NCBI GenBank assembly: GCA_038030265.1
Contig: CM075938.1
Location: 16,407,009 to 16,471,008, forward strand
Length of the DNA: 64,000 bases
From: Corythucha ciliata
Taxonomy: Eukaryota > Arthropoda > Insecta > Hemiptera > Tingidae
Reading direction: 5' to 3'
Shown here: positions 22,572 through 34,800 of the stretch, one piece after another
Numbering within the stretch: position 1 is the stretch's first letter
How the letters are laid out: each line of letters starts with the position of its first letter
Notes under the pieces: generated by a model
What the model was told of the DNA's origin: nothing
Seen by the model: only the letters and a program-made list of their open reading frames with translations
The model's database searches: none
Translations under genes and position numbers: made by a program

Positions 22572-22742
22572 CGAGGGTGCGGTCCAGTCTCCGTTTTGAC
22601 GTCCGATCTAACTGAGCCACTCGGCTGGGTGGAGTGATCCACCGGCTTCTTTATTCGTCTCAATCGTCTGCCGGGTCGGAACCGAGCGGCTCTGGTACAG
22701 CTGTATAGGTCTGAGGTTGAAACGGAGGCTGGACCGCGTCCT
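22572..22742. mobile_element. Foldback element with diverged arms and a tRNA-like A box
   Basis: CGAGGGTGCGGTCCAGTCTC (starting 22573) is the inverted partner of GAGGCTGGACCGCGTCCTCG (ending 22742). Further in, GAGCCACTCGG and the inverse of CCGAGCGGCTC also correspond. On minus, TGGCTCAGTTAG (22609-22620) matches a Pol III A box except at one base. No B box was found at proper spacing. Confidence 0.5.
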
Positions 22743-25700
22743 CGATCCGGTTTTCATGCTTGTCTGGTGTCTGGTGGGTCCAAGGTCCAACCCCCCAACA
22801 TCTTTCTCTTTGTTTGTGAAATTAGTTTTCTGAAAGATCCTAATTCGCAAAACTTGTTTTCGACAGAGCCAAACCTGTGAAATTCGATGTTTAATAAGCA
22901 AAACCCGCAAATTTGTTTTTCTGAAGAGCAAAATCCGCAAAACTTTGTTTGTTGGAAGAGCTCAACTTCCGAAATGCGGTCTTTCCAAAAGATCGAAATT
23001 AGGTATAATTGGTTTTTCGAAAGAGAGGTACCGTCGATTTTAGTTATCCAAAATTGTCAAACCTTTGAAATTATCTTTTGAGTGGCCCAAAATCTCACAA
23101 TTGGGTTTTTTAAGGAGGCGAGCCCGGGAAATTAGTAATTTGTAACTTTGTAAGAGCCAAAACTGAGAAATTGGCTTTTGAATGGAACAAACTCGTGAAA
23201 TAGGTTTTTTCACACAGCCAAACCAACCAACCCCGCGAATTTCAACTGCTTAACGAGCCGGACGCCCCAATGAACGTCTTTTGAGAGATCGAAATCAGCG
23301 AAATTGGTCCTTGTGAAGATCCAAACTCGTGAAATTTGTTTTTGAAAGAGCGGAATCCAAAAAGTTGGTAATTTAAGGTAGTCGAACCCTCGAAAATCCC
23401 AGGAAATTGTTTTTTTGAATGAGTATAAACCAAACTTGGTGTCATCGCATAGACGCTGTGTACACTAGTGCACCAAAAAAAGCGCACCCCAATTGTCATT
23501 TTTAGTTAACCTCTTGATGAGAAAGCCGTTAATACAATCCCTGAACTCGATTTAGCTTCAAACGTCGACTAGACCCACTAATAATTCGGTGTATTTTTTA
23601 AAAAGAACCATCAGCCGGCAGGATCTGCGGATTTCATCTTTGTTACTGTTTTTGGGCTAAGAAAACTGACATTTATACTTGACTCCTCACACTCTCCCTC
23701 TCTCTCTGTCAGGCAAATCTTGTGCAGAAAGTTTAACGAGCTCTAAAAAAAATAATTTAGCCGTGGCGAGGGGCCACCAATGCCGGAACTTGCGACCACC
23801 GCACCCGTGCGTGTACAGCAGGGGCTGAGATGAATCAGCGGTGTCACGATAAGCACAAGGTGAAGACGCTGTTTGTTTGTTTTTTCAACAATTCCCATAA
23901 GGAAACAAGACAACGCACCTCAGAAGCCCGGACAAGGTGAGAGACATCGACCCGCACAGCCACACCACTGCGAGTCCAGGTCCAGCGCACCTATCCACAG
24001 GTGGAATGGACCCTATACCTATGGATGGACCCAACTCGTCCGTGAATTTGTATTACAGTTCAGCCATTACAACAAAAAAGTCAACCACTAGATGCTTTAT
24101 ATAAGCACAGACAGCTCAAAAATTTATAAATTAACTTGAATTTGATGCCCAAGGTGATACCTATTAAGCGCAGTCATAAAAGAACCGGCCCACATTCCTA
24201 GGATTTGGCCACCTCACATTCACTTTTTGCCTCTTCCCGGAACATATTCATGTTTTGAGTCTGGAGGAACGTCATACATAACGTTATTTTACCTAATTTT
24301 AATGAGGTTGTTCACCACCACTCCCTCACCCGCACAAATTGTAAAATATTGGCTTAAGGACCTAAAATTAATATTTTTGTTGGGTTTCACAGTAAACCAT
24401 TTGAAAGTTCTCATTCTCCTATACTGACTTAATGAGTTTAACAGTATGGTAGAGCTGACGGGTGAAGGAGGGGCGCTCTATTTTTCCATTGACCATCAGA
24501 TATAAAAGTGTTCCTGCTCCCGTTTGACCACGCGGCGAACGTCATACTCTTCATTTTTCCCGTGTGACATTGATAAACGATAGAAACCAGGTTATCCTGA
24601 AGATGGAATAAGTAGCTTCCTATTGAGGAAATTCTCCGTATTTATAGCCGTTGAAAAGCCTTCTCCCTCTTTATTATTACACGTGGGGGGGGGCGGAGAA
24701 CTATGCTTAATACACGTGGAGGAACAGGGGAGGTGCAGTGCGTCTTGAAAAGGGAGCTCTATAAAAACCGGATACGGAAGTAAAAGTTGTTATTACAATT
24801 GTAAACTTTCATTTCAATAAAAAATTGTGCAGATAAAGAGATAAAAAGAAGTTTAACCATAGGAGTAAATATACCTGGAATGTTTCCTTAACTGGAACGC
24901 TCATCTCTTCAACACACTGCAATGTCTTACTAATCATCAACCCCAAACCCTTCCTTCCGCAGGTAAAAAAAACATATCGCACCAAAAAATTTAAATGATA
25001 CAGAGCGAACCATTAAAACTAATAATGATGCCTCGAAAATGATTCAAGCCCCTCAAGGGATTCGTCACGCAACGCATACACACACGAAAAAATGATATAA
25101 TCACCGAGAGCATTAAGGGGAAAAAGCGGCCCAGTTTGTCAAACATTCCGGCCGGTATAGCAAGCCCCGCGGGCTCATGGCATTTAAAATAAAAACAAAC
25201 TGAAAGTATAAAAAACAAAGGCGTATATTGTTCACAAATCAATTATACTACTATACCGTCCGGGGGACAATGGGGCAAGAAGACGACGCTTCGTGATGAA
25301 TAAATTAAATTTTATCCTTTAATACCCCTCCTCGCCACTTCACGCTGGTTATTGTTTTAGCTCTATTTCCATCATGAGAAGGAGGATAATGCGGGATCTT
25401 TGCCACCGGTTTCACAATTAATAATAATATCTGTTGAGATGGAACTGAGAGAGAAAAAAAATAATAAAATAAAAGATTAGGTCGCCTCGGAGTGGGTGAC
25501 GTAGAGGGTAGGGCAGGGTTTGGGGCTACGCCAAATTATTGTTTAAAATGACGCGAAGTCCGAGAAAATTATATTTGTGTGTCTATGGGTTTCAACTTCG
25601 AGGCAAAAAAAGTCATTTAGGGCGATGTTACCGATCGATCTAAGGAAAAAAAACTGCAAAGGTAATTATTTCTTTTTTGTACGAAGGAGGGGTGGAACAG

Positions 25701-27451
25701 CAAGATGTCACTGCTCCCCCTTTTTTTTTTTTTCATCGTTCCCTCTTTTATAATAGAAATGAAGGGTAAGGGAACATCCCCGTGAAGAAAAAAAAATCCC
25801 TTTTTAAATTCCTTAAATGTATTTAACCCCCTCCCCTTATCCATCGAATCGGATATACCCTATTCAAGTACCCCCCCCCCTACACACCCATAACGAAACC
25901 GCCAGAGAGGGGTATTAAGAGAAGAAATCTACCGGTGTGTCCCAATGTAAACAGCTTTTGATGACAACCGCCATTCCACCCCCTTCCCCCTCACTACCCT
26001 CCCCTCAATCGCCCACTTCTTTTTTGTCGGCATTTTTTCGACAATAAAAACCGACCGCAATAGTTTTGAAGGTATATAACTGAAAGGGATGGGGGTATAA
26101 CAACGGCAGCTTCAAGGACCTATCCCCTCGCCGCCCCCACCCCGCCAACAATGCAATAATGCAACTACACCGGAAAGAAAAGACGTATTCTTGGTGCTCT
26201 CGTTTTCCAAGTAATGAATTATCTATAGATCGGCTCTCTTCGGGTTTCTAACTAGAAAACATTTTCTTATAGGTCAGGGGACCCCGGGAATGGACATAAA
26301 GTCCGTCCAGGTGATGTGTGTGAAGAGGTGGACACACAATAGAGGGGGGGAGAGGGCTTTTTTTTTTACACTGTTGAAAATCTGCTTTTAACTTTAATAC
26401 TCTTACCAGGTCAAATGACCGTACAGGCACGAGGTTCTGATAGTATAGGACGTTTATAAAGACGAAATAGAATACTCAAAAAAAAGGGGGCGTAACCCTC
26501 TATTTGTGATAATAACTCATGGGGCTTGATAAGCGAAAAGTGGTGTTATTCTTCTCTATAGACTGATATTACGCCTGAGATGCCAGTCTTCATGACGTTA
26601 ACACACGCTCTTTAGGTAAAAGGTTTTTTTCCCTCCCCTTAACACCATTTTTTTTTAGTAACTTTTGCTGGTACACCAGCGTTATTATACGCTAATATCA
26701 CAAAAAAGTAAATATTTTGCCTTTTATTGTGTCGTATCACTATCAAAATCTGTACAAATATAATATGGGGCAAGAAACCGTTTATCTTAAAATAATAACA
26801 ACGAGAAAATGGGACTAAAACCTCCACAAAGTCTAGAACTAGACCCAATTATAGATCCCCGATTGTAAAAATAACAAAAGATGCGGCTTGGGTATGACTC
26901 ATTAGCTCCGGAGTTTGAATAACGGCGACGGGGTTACAACGGGGTCGCGTCTTGTTTATTTATACTTTATATTTTCAATGGTGATGAAGACGGTACAAGA
27001 AGGAGCGTGAGCCTCCGAAAGACGGTTGTGGCGGGCTAATCTAAAGCTGGGAGACGGCCAAAAATTTTATGATTAATTGGAATTTCATTACGGCGTTTCT
27101 ATTCTGTTTAAAAGACTCGAGCGTTTAATTAGACAAAGCGTGCGCTACAGATTTGTTTGGCAGTTGAGGATGCTGTGAACGGGAGGGGGAAGCGTTCATC
27201 TCGTTTAATTAAAAACTATTAAAACAATAAAAAATATGCTGAACATTAGCTATAGTGTAAAGAAGGCTCGCTGTCTCGTTATACAATATGCGATCACGCC
27301 CTATTACACCGTGTGGTCAATAAAAGTCATAGGCACCCCCCCCCCACCAATCAATTAAAACTGCAGGCAAAAACGTGATTACCCGAATTATTAACCTCCA
27401 ACCCAATGGATTTCAACGGTATCCTGGTGAAAGGATCAAAATTATATTCCA

Positions 27452-27547
27452 CGCGACCGAGATTGAACTCACGGGCCGCGGGAGCTTCCGTGGGAATCCC
27501 TACGGAATATATTCCACGACGTTCTATCACTCGAGCTAAAAAGTCAC
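27452..27547 (-). repeat. tRNA-like Pol III box pair, probably tRNA-derived repeat
   Basis: On minus, TAGCTCGAGTGATAGAAC resembles a tRNA D-arm/A box with one inserted base. AGTTCAATCTC (9 of 11 to the B-box consensus) follows after about 50 nt. The acceptor ends do not pair, so this is not a functional tRNA. The interior contains the palindrome GGAATATATTCC. Confidence 0.3.
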
Positions 27548-29547
27548 ATAAAACGTATGGACTTTTTTTTCTCTCTCTCTCGAAAAGTTTCCCCTTATTT
27601 ATCACGCGGAACTTTTGTTTGCTTGTTTTTCCGTTTAAAATGAAGAGAAGATGGACAATCAAGACGTGCCCTGCGGTAATGGAATATTGTTTCGCGGTAT
27701 AGAACGGAGTGAAGGGGGCAGTGTGCTCATGGGGAGGGGTAATGTTTCCTATATACCTTTAAAGCGACAATATAGAAATTGAAGAGAAAGCAGGAACATA
27801 GTGGGACCATTAAACTTTATTGGTCTTCTCTCTTTCTTTTTTAAAGTGTAACGAGAAAACACAGGAATTTGCATTAAAAAGAAGAAAAAAAAAAATTCCC
27901 TTATTAGAACCATTTAAAGTGCCTTTCACTCAAACGATGAGTTCGACAAGCGATGTTTAACATTATTACGCGGAATAAATGTCTAATTATTTTAACAGCT
28001 CAGCCAGTTTGCAATTTTTTTCTTTTTTTTGTTCTCTCCGAGATTGAGTATGATTGATGGCGAAGGTCGTTTGTCACGTCACACGGCTTCCCTTAAGAAG
28101 AGGGACATCTATCAAAGCGGATCAAACCTGGAAAGTGTTAAAATATACAAGAAGATTGCAAAAAAAAAAGTTTAAAGCCTGTTTTTACTCTCCCTGAAGG
28201 CGTTAAAAAAATATGTCCACCATTTCCCTCCTCTCCCCCGTCCATTGGTGGGCGCGATCAAACCTGAAATGGTGTGTTATGGAAGGAGGGGAAGATGTGC
28301 CGAGTTCTTTAAAAAAAAAATGGGGAGGATTTACATAGAGGGGGAAGCTTCTGAAACCCGTAGGGAAATTTGCATAAAGCTCGCCCAGGTAATAATAATA
28401 GTGAAAAAAAGGAAGAAGAGTGTTGCCGCAGAGAGATATAGAAATGGAAAGGTCGGTTCACACGAGTGACCACTTGACCTTTTCCCGAGGATCTTTCCCA
28501 AAGTAACCCTCCCGATTTTTTATTTTCACCCGGCTAAAATACAAAAACCTCATTCATGCAATTCCACCATTCCTAGAAATGCAATGAAATAAACTTTTCA
28601 TATAAAAGAAAAATGAGGTTATCAGAGAAAGATTTTACAGTTATATCAATAAATGACTTATCATAAAGATTATATTATGCAGTTATCATCCGCTAGAGGT
28701 TTACACTAAGAGATGAAGACAAAAAAAAGTATACCTCGAGTTGATTTTACATAATCCAAGAATGTAAACACACATAAAATAACGGTTCAAAAGACTGTAA
28801 AATATTTGCCCCCTCCCACCCACAACCATTCTCATAACTCAAAACTATAATTTGAATGTAATGCCCTAACTAATGACACTTGGCACATTTTTGCCCCTCA
28901 CGCAAGATAAAACGAGGATTAGAAAGGTTAGAGTAGGGCTAAAACCTTTTTAAAACACTTTATGAATGAGCCGAGACAAATCATATTTTGTTTGATGAAC
29001 AACTTCTCCTCATGTTTTCTTGGAATTGTCCCAAAATAATTTTTTCGTTTTGATACACTCGCGGTGAACCACGGGCTGTATATCAAAGAAATAACGCACA
29101 CACACAAAAAAAATGATTTTGACAGTCGACGAAGCGTCTAATTCATCGGACGCGATAAATTATTCGCGAAAAAGGCGTGTAGGGAAAAAAAGGGGGGGGG
29201 GATTATGAAAAACGAGGTATAAATTTAAAGGTTTTTGACGGTATTTTCGAAAAAGATATATACAGCGTGCAAACAAAAACAAGGAGGAGGGTGCTCGGGG
29301 GGGTTTCGCGCGCAACTGAATAATAATCAGAAAACAAACTTGTCAAGCGTTTCTGTGACGATTTCGACACATATATAACCAAAACGCGAAGTGGCTGCAA
29401 GTTCCCGGGGCGTTATGTCGTTATGATCGTTTATTTCTGCGATGCGATCATGGGCGTAGCCAGAGGTGGGCAGTTGAAAGCGAAGACTTAGTGGGGCAGC
29501 TGCCCACACCCCCTAGACACTGTGGGAATGTACAAATCCTTCAGCAG

Positions 29548-29564
29548 GGTCACCACTTGTTGTT
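29548..29564 (-). repeat. LTR-leader-like motif, second copy
   Basis: Minus-strand AACAACAAGTGGTGACC matches the motif at 14422-14438 in 16 of 17 bases. TGGTGACC is a common start of tRNA-Trp-type primer sites in Gypsy-group elements. No adjoining LTR or gag was identified. Confidence 0.3.
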
Positions 29565-29594
29565 ACGTTCCTGCTCACGAAAAAAAAATCATGT

Positions 29595-30160
29595 CTCGAA
29601 TTTCGCTCACTAAAAATCGAGGATTTTGGCGCCCTAAAAATAAAAAATTTTGCAGATCTGACTCAACCAAAAGACAAATTTAAAACGCCAATGTCGAATT
29701 TTCAAACCACTTAATTTATTTTTAGGGTGAAATCGTTAGTTTCTAGAATGGTGAAAACACCAGTTTGATTTTGGGTTGAAAAACGTCAGTTTTGAGGAAA
29801 ATTTGCCATTTTTGTGGTACAACCACCAGTTTGAGGGGTAAAGGCCCGTTCACAAGCCTATATGTTTTCGTTGTGTGGTGTCTGTGCAACCTATCAAATT
29901 GCTTCATTTTTCGAGGGAATAATTTTGTTTGGCTGCATAGACTCCACACAACGCTAACACAGAGCTTGTGAACGGGCCTTGAACGTTTCATTTTGAGGGT
30001 TTGTCAAATTATTTCAAGGGTGAAATCACTAGTATTGTCTTGAAACCTGTAGTTTAGATATCGGTGAGTTTTTGTTGAAATCCTTAGTTTTGAAGGATTT
30101 CAAATCGAGAAGTGACGATTTTAGTCCAATACTAAAGATTTCACGCCCAAGGTGATGTAG
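29595..30160 (-). repeat. 20-bp family array (reverse orientation)
   Basis: Units such as GGTGAAATCGTTAGTTT and GGGTGAAATCACTAGT are the reverse complement of the AAAACTGACRATTTCACC family at 8511-9930. Interrupted by a 140-bp foldback element. Confidence 0.65.
29841..29980. mobile_element. 140-bp hairpin MITE-like element
   Basis: The terminal 17 bp AAGGCCCGTTCACAAGC (29841-29857) is perfectly inverted at 29964-29980. Imperfect complementarity continues inward to about 60 bp per arm (CGTTGTGTGG shared). The element lies inside the 20-bp array, which resumes on the other side. The target duplication is unclear. Confidence 0.75.
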
Positions 30161-30234
30161 GTATTAATCCACCCAGGAGAAATCCCCTCCCGGAACTCAA
30201 ACTGCACCTATCGGGTCAGTGCATGGCATACGTC

Positions 30235-30631
30235 ACATTTCCTTTATTTGTCCGGCAATTAGTGAATTGATTGAGTTTAGAAGACTCTTTTCTACGGACA
30301 ATTATGGGATTACTCCCCTCCTTGGGGATTCGCTCTTTGCGTGGACTCCTGGAGTAGCTCAGTTGGTTAGAGCACCTGGCACTAAACTAGGAGGTCGTGG
30401 GTTCGAATCCTATCTGGGGAGCAATTTTTTCTCGGAGCTCAAAGCAAGTAAAGAGTAGTAAGTATTTAATTTAAATATTAATTTCTTTATTTTCAGCCTC
30501 CCCTCTCCCTCGAATTCAGAGTTGTGACTATGTTGGTGCGGTGTGGAGGGGAGTAATCCCTCAATTGTCCGTAGAAAAGGGTCTTCTAAACTCAATTAAT
30601 TTACTAATTGCCGGGCATATAAAGTAAATGT
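30235..30631. mobile_element. Foldback/MITE-like element enclosing a tRNA-like unit
   Basis: 87-bp arms at 30235-30321 and 30545-30631 are inverted copies with about eight mismatches. Shared core: TTGAGTTTAGAAGAC followed by CTTTTCTACGGACAATT. The 223-bp centre carries the tRNA-like unit at 30348-30421. There is no transposase frame, so mobility would depend on another element. A TA target duplication is possible but not clear on the left side. Confidence 0.75.
30348..30430 (+). tRNA. tRNA-like gene or pseudogene, apparent anticodon CTA
   Basis: A box TAGCTCAGTTGG and B box GGTTCGAATCC are perfect matches, and TTTTTT (30425-30430) follows as a Pol III terminator. D stem GCTC/GAGC, anticodon stem CCTGG/CTAGG, variable AGGTC and T arm all fold. 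The anticodon loop is CACTAAA: position 33 is A instead of the near-universal T, and the anticodon reads CTA. The acceptor stem is poor: CCTGGAG against CTGGGGA pairs at only about four positions. Transcription by Pol III looks possible; a charged, working tRNA looks unlikely. A tRNA-derived element head is the main alternative. Confidence 0.6.
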
Positions 30632-30639
30632 AAATTTGT

Positions 30640-31330
30640 CAGTTTTTTCCTTTAAAAATAAGGAAATTTTACCCTGAAACCGGTGATTTTATCACAAAAC
30701 AGAAGTTTCTTAATACAAAATTCAAGTTCCTACTTTCAAACAATTACCAGAAAACTGAATTTTCACTACGAAACTGTCGTTTCCACCCTTGGAAAAAATT
30801 ACTGGTTTTAGCTCAAAACTGAAAATTTAATCAGAGTTTTCAAGACGGAGTCGTCAGTCTTAACGTAAAATCATATTTTTGGAGAATCGCGCATTTTGGA
30901 GTGAAACTGTCAGTTTTTGGTGTGAAATATTCTTCGATTATTTTTAGATAAAATAGTCATTTTAGGGGGGAATAATTAGCAGTTATGGGGGTAAAATCAC
31001 CAGTTTTGTAGTGACATCTCTTGGGGTAACACGTCAGCTCTAGCGCGAAATTGTCTGTTTTGGTGTAGTCTCGTCTTATTTGGGATCAAATCGTCAGAAT
31101 TGTGGTGAAATCGTCGGTGTTGTGTTGAAATCGTCAGGGATGTGGTGAAAAGTGAGTTTTGTGTTAAAATCGTCAGACCTTTCAAGGCGGAGTCGTAATA
31201 GTTTCGGCGTAAAATCATCCGTTTTGAGGAAAACGTCAGTTATAGTGTGTAATTGTCAGTTTGGAGTAAAATGTCCAGTTTTGGGGTGATGCCGTCAGTT
31301 TTAGGGTTAAAAGTAAGTTTTTGGTGGGGC
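30640..31330 (-). repeat. 20-bp family array (reverse orientation)
   Basis: Units like GGTGAAATCGTCAGTTTTG and GTAAAATCATCAGTTTT. Same family as 29595-30160, continuing on the other side of the tRNA-bearing foldback. Confidence 0.65.
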
Positions 31331-31890
31331 TAAAAGCGCGAAATTCATTGTTTGAAGGAGCAAGAAACTGTGAAGTTTGAATGTTATGTTGTTGTACCTT
31401 CTGTTTTGGGTTTTATGTACCTCGTGAGCCAAACCTCTACTAAATTTGTTTTCTATGGAGCCAAACTATCGAAATTTGGAGACAACCGTGAGGTTTTATT
31501 TTGTTCAAAAACCCAATAACGATCCAAACCCAAGAAATCGGTTTCATGGGCCACGTAGCTTACTTTTTATGGCACAAAAGACGCCAATGAGCCAAACTCC
31601 GCGAATTACATTTTTGAAAGAGCTGGTAGCGTCAAATTCATTTTTCTAAAAGAGCCAAATTCGCAAAATTTGGATTTTGTGCTTGCTTAACCCGCGAAAT
31701 GGGGGTTTTGAATTAGCAAACCCACGAAATTGGGTTCCTAAAGTTTGAAGACCGTGAAGTCTGCTTTTGAGCAGGCCTAAGTTGATTTTTCATTTTTCAA
31801 GGATCCAAACAGAGGAGAAATTAGTTTTGAAAAATCCAAATTTGTGAATTTTTTATTTTATTTTTTTACAGGAAAACCTCGCTAAACTGA
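31331..31890 (+). repeat. Degenerate array, 31-33-bp family
   Basis: GAGCCAAACTCCGCGAATTA and AACCCGCGAAATGGGGG-like units. Directly adjoins the preceding 20-bp array. Confidence 0.65.
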
Positions 31891-34800
31891 TTCTGGGGAG
31901 AGCCACATCCTTGGCCATAATCCGCATCTTGAAGTTTCTCGACACGGGGAAATAAAAAACTCGAGATAGATTTTCGGAGCTTTAAAAAATGTCTCGTAAT
32001 TTTGGCGTTTCTGGCAGCTTTCGCCATGTTTCTATTGTGAATCGAAACGTAGGCCGCACAAATGTCTGTTCTGGAGTCCTTAAACGCTTATTTTCGGTCA
32101 CTTTAAGAGGCACTAATGGCCCCTGACGAGCATTTTCACCGGTACCTCGGCTACATTTCGTCACTTAGCATTGTCCCAAGGGACTCCTTGAGCGAGTCCC
32201 GGTCAAATCGAAACACTTGATCAAAATGAGGCTAAAAAAGTGGAAATAGCTGATTTTTGGCGATTGGATCGAACCGTGTATCTTGGGGCTTCTTGGGTGA
32301 ACAGCAGCATAAGTCACTACCTCATTTTCACGCCTTTGTCGCGGACTTGCTTCTAAGAACCGTATGTTAGCCCTTTACCTCGAAATTAGCAACGAATTTG
32401 CCTTCAGCAAAAACCCAGTGAATCTCAATTTCGGCAATGGAATTGGCGCGTATAATAATTTTAGGCATGTGCTGGTTGCCTCCTGCAACCGCGAACCAGT
32501 ACTTTTCTCAACTTCAGCAATTGTCCGTTATTTGTCCGCGCTTATTGTCCGTTTTAGCCTCGAATTTGCCTTCAAAATTCGCGAATTGGCACTGTTTTCT
32601 CAATCAAAAAACTCAAGAGGCCTACGTAAATTTAACATTAGCGTGGTTTCCAAATGTTAACCGTGAGAGTGCCTCCGAGAACATCACGCTAGCGTTTTTC
32701 ATCAATTTAAGTCTTGAGTAATTTGATGGATTTGCGTTTTTGTGGGTGAGTTTGGCGAAAATTACCCTAATTTATAAACTTTGACTAAATAGCGAATCTT
32801 GGGGATTTTCGCTTTGTTTACACAAAATCTGCCAAAGAGCCAATGAAGGGGTTATTTTCGTGGTTCGGGCGTTTATGGCCGCTTTACCACATTTTCTGGG
32901 GCGAATTGACTGCACCCTGGAGCCCGAACAACCGAACTTGAAGGACCGTGCTGGGAGTCCGATATTGATTAAATTGGGATTCGTGGGGCATGTTGACGGT
33001 TATAATTTGCTATTTCCTGAATGTAAAACTTTACATTACAATGCTATTTCAACATTTTACGTCTTTTCTGAATGACATACAGCCAACTAATCCGTTTCTT
33101 TCTTTCTTTTTTTTTCAGGTACGAGTTTCAATATGTGCATGTCTTTGGCTCACTTCCCTCCGCAGGACTTTTAATAAAAATCCATACAAATGCAACAATA
33201 CAGGTATAATCCATTTCCAGTCGAATGACTACCCGCAATACAACAGTAGATGGCTTGCTATGGTCACATGATATAGGGGGTTTGGTTGGGAGGGGAGGGA
33301 TATTTGCCACCACTCGTGTAATCCTCTCTCCCTTTTACTGCCGCTCACATTTGTCACCGAATGGTCAAAATAAGAATAAGGGGAACCGGTGGCGGAGTTG
33401 GTTCAATACAAATTAAATATGCGTGACTCCCCCTTTTTCATGGGATTTCCAGACTCGGAGAGAGGAAAAAAAAAAAGAAAAAAAAAACACTTTCCAATAT
33501 TATAAAACAAAGGGCATTTCTGCTATGATTGCCGCCCTACCAACCCCAGCACCTATAAGGCTCTATAGGTTTGATGAGCGCGGAGAGACCAATCAAATAA
33601 ATTTACATACCGTGCATATACTCGAAATGAAATGGCGGGGGAAGGGCAGGATCAAAACCAGATTAATGCCATATCGATAAATTTTTTTTTTTTAAATAGT
33701 ATAGGTAGTGGGGTAGGACTCCGCCCATGGCGTGTCCCTCTTTTCTCACACAACGCTCATTCAAAACCTTCGCTTTTTGCCGTATACGATTAATATTCCT
33801 AAGCGATGGGAGAGATTGGCTTTTTGATGGTGAAGGGGGATAGCGCATGATTAAAGGCCCCGTTTGATTGGATCCCACTGCTGTATATGTTGGTTTGGTG
33901 AGGGGGTATGGCGGGGTGTTCGCTTCGGTGAACTGCGTGAACCCCGATTTAACTGATGATGATAATATAAGGTGGTGTGAGTGAGTCATTTGTAGAGGGA
34001 GGGGGGACTAAATATAACTTTTCATTTTCTTTTTTTTTTAACTATAGGAGGTAACCGTCAACCATGAAAAAAAGTGATAAAGAAGTGTTTTATTGTTTTC
34101 CATGCTATTTTTCCTGCATGGGGGCCATTAGAGGCGAAAAATTTTCCAAGTATTTCACACTTTTTTTTATCATAGCGATAGTTTACCTCTTAAAAAATAT
34201 TTAACAGCTCGCTTGACAAACGGTAGTATAATCTTTCACAAGGATAAACAAAGTAAAAAAAACAAAAAACTATTAATTAGTGCTGACGGCTACACTTTCA
34301 CACTTTTCTTTTTTTTTCTTTTTTTTTACCACGGTAAAAACCCTCTAATTTATGACCGCGAAGCTCTGAATTTTAATCAATTTACAAAACCCTTGCGGGC
34401 ACCTATACAATGTATTACCATATCCCTCTTCACCCTTCCCCGCCCCGATATCACACACCACCACTGACAATCGCGCGTTCTCATTTTGATGCTTATAGAT
34501 GTTAATCTAAGCCTGACTTCCTATGGTGGGCTGCTGCAATAATTAAGCTGTTGTTGAGCGTTTCAAGGGAACGAAAGGAACATTAAAATGAAATCAGAAT
34601 TGAATGAAATTGTATTCATTGACCGTCAGTTATTTTATATTTTTTGTTTCAACGAAAAAAAAACGAGTTAATTAATTCCTCGTACCGCCCACGTAATTAG
34701 AGTCGAAAAATAATAATTTGAGGGTGGGGGGGGGTGCCTAGACTTTCTTTTATTTATTTTTTCAACAGAACAATGAAAGCTTTCGCCATGAAATCGCTAA

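Larger units (their letters stand above)
21540..23480 (+). repeat. Large degenerate array, 31-33-bp family
   Basis: Dozens of units of the type GAGCCAAACCCACGAAAT followed by TGGTTTTTCGAAAGA. Divergence is high and unit length varies. It is interrupted by a 21-T run (21732-21752) and two foldback elements (22062-22178, 22572-22742). No coding content. Confidence 0.8.
23481..29590. other. Long AT-rich intergenic stretch, no supported gene
   Basis: A less repetitive patch at 23750-24100 has a splice-donor-like CAAG|GTGAGA, but no exon I recognise. Elsewhere there are homopolymers, C/G runs and short low-complexity frames. A tRNA-like unit is noted at 27452-27547, and a GGCGTAGCCAG motif of a type common at invertebrate repeat ends is near 29453. 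Confidence 0.45.

Noticed and set aside
23873..24091. Coding exon on plus ending at a CAAG|GTGAGA donor
   Set aside because: A donor-like site is present, but there is no acceptor, partner exon or recognised protein sequence.
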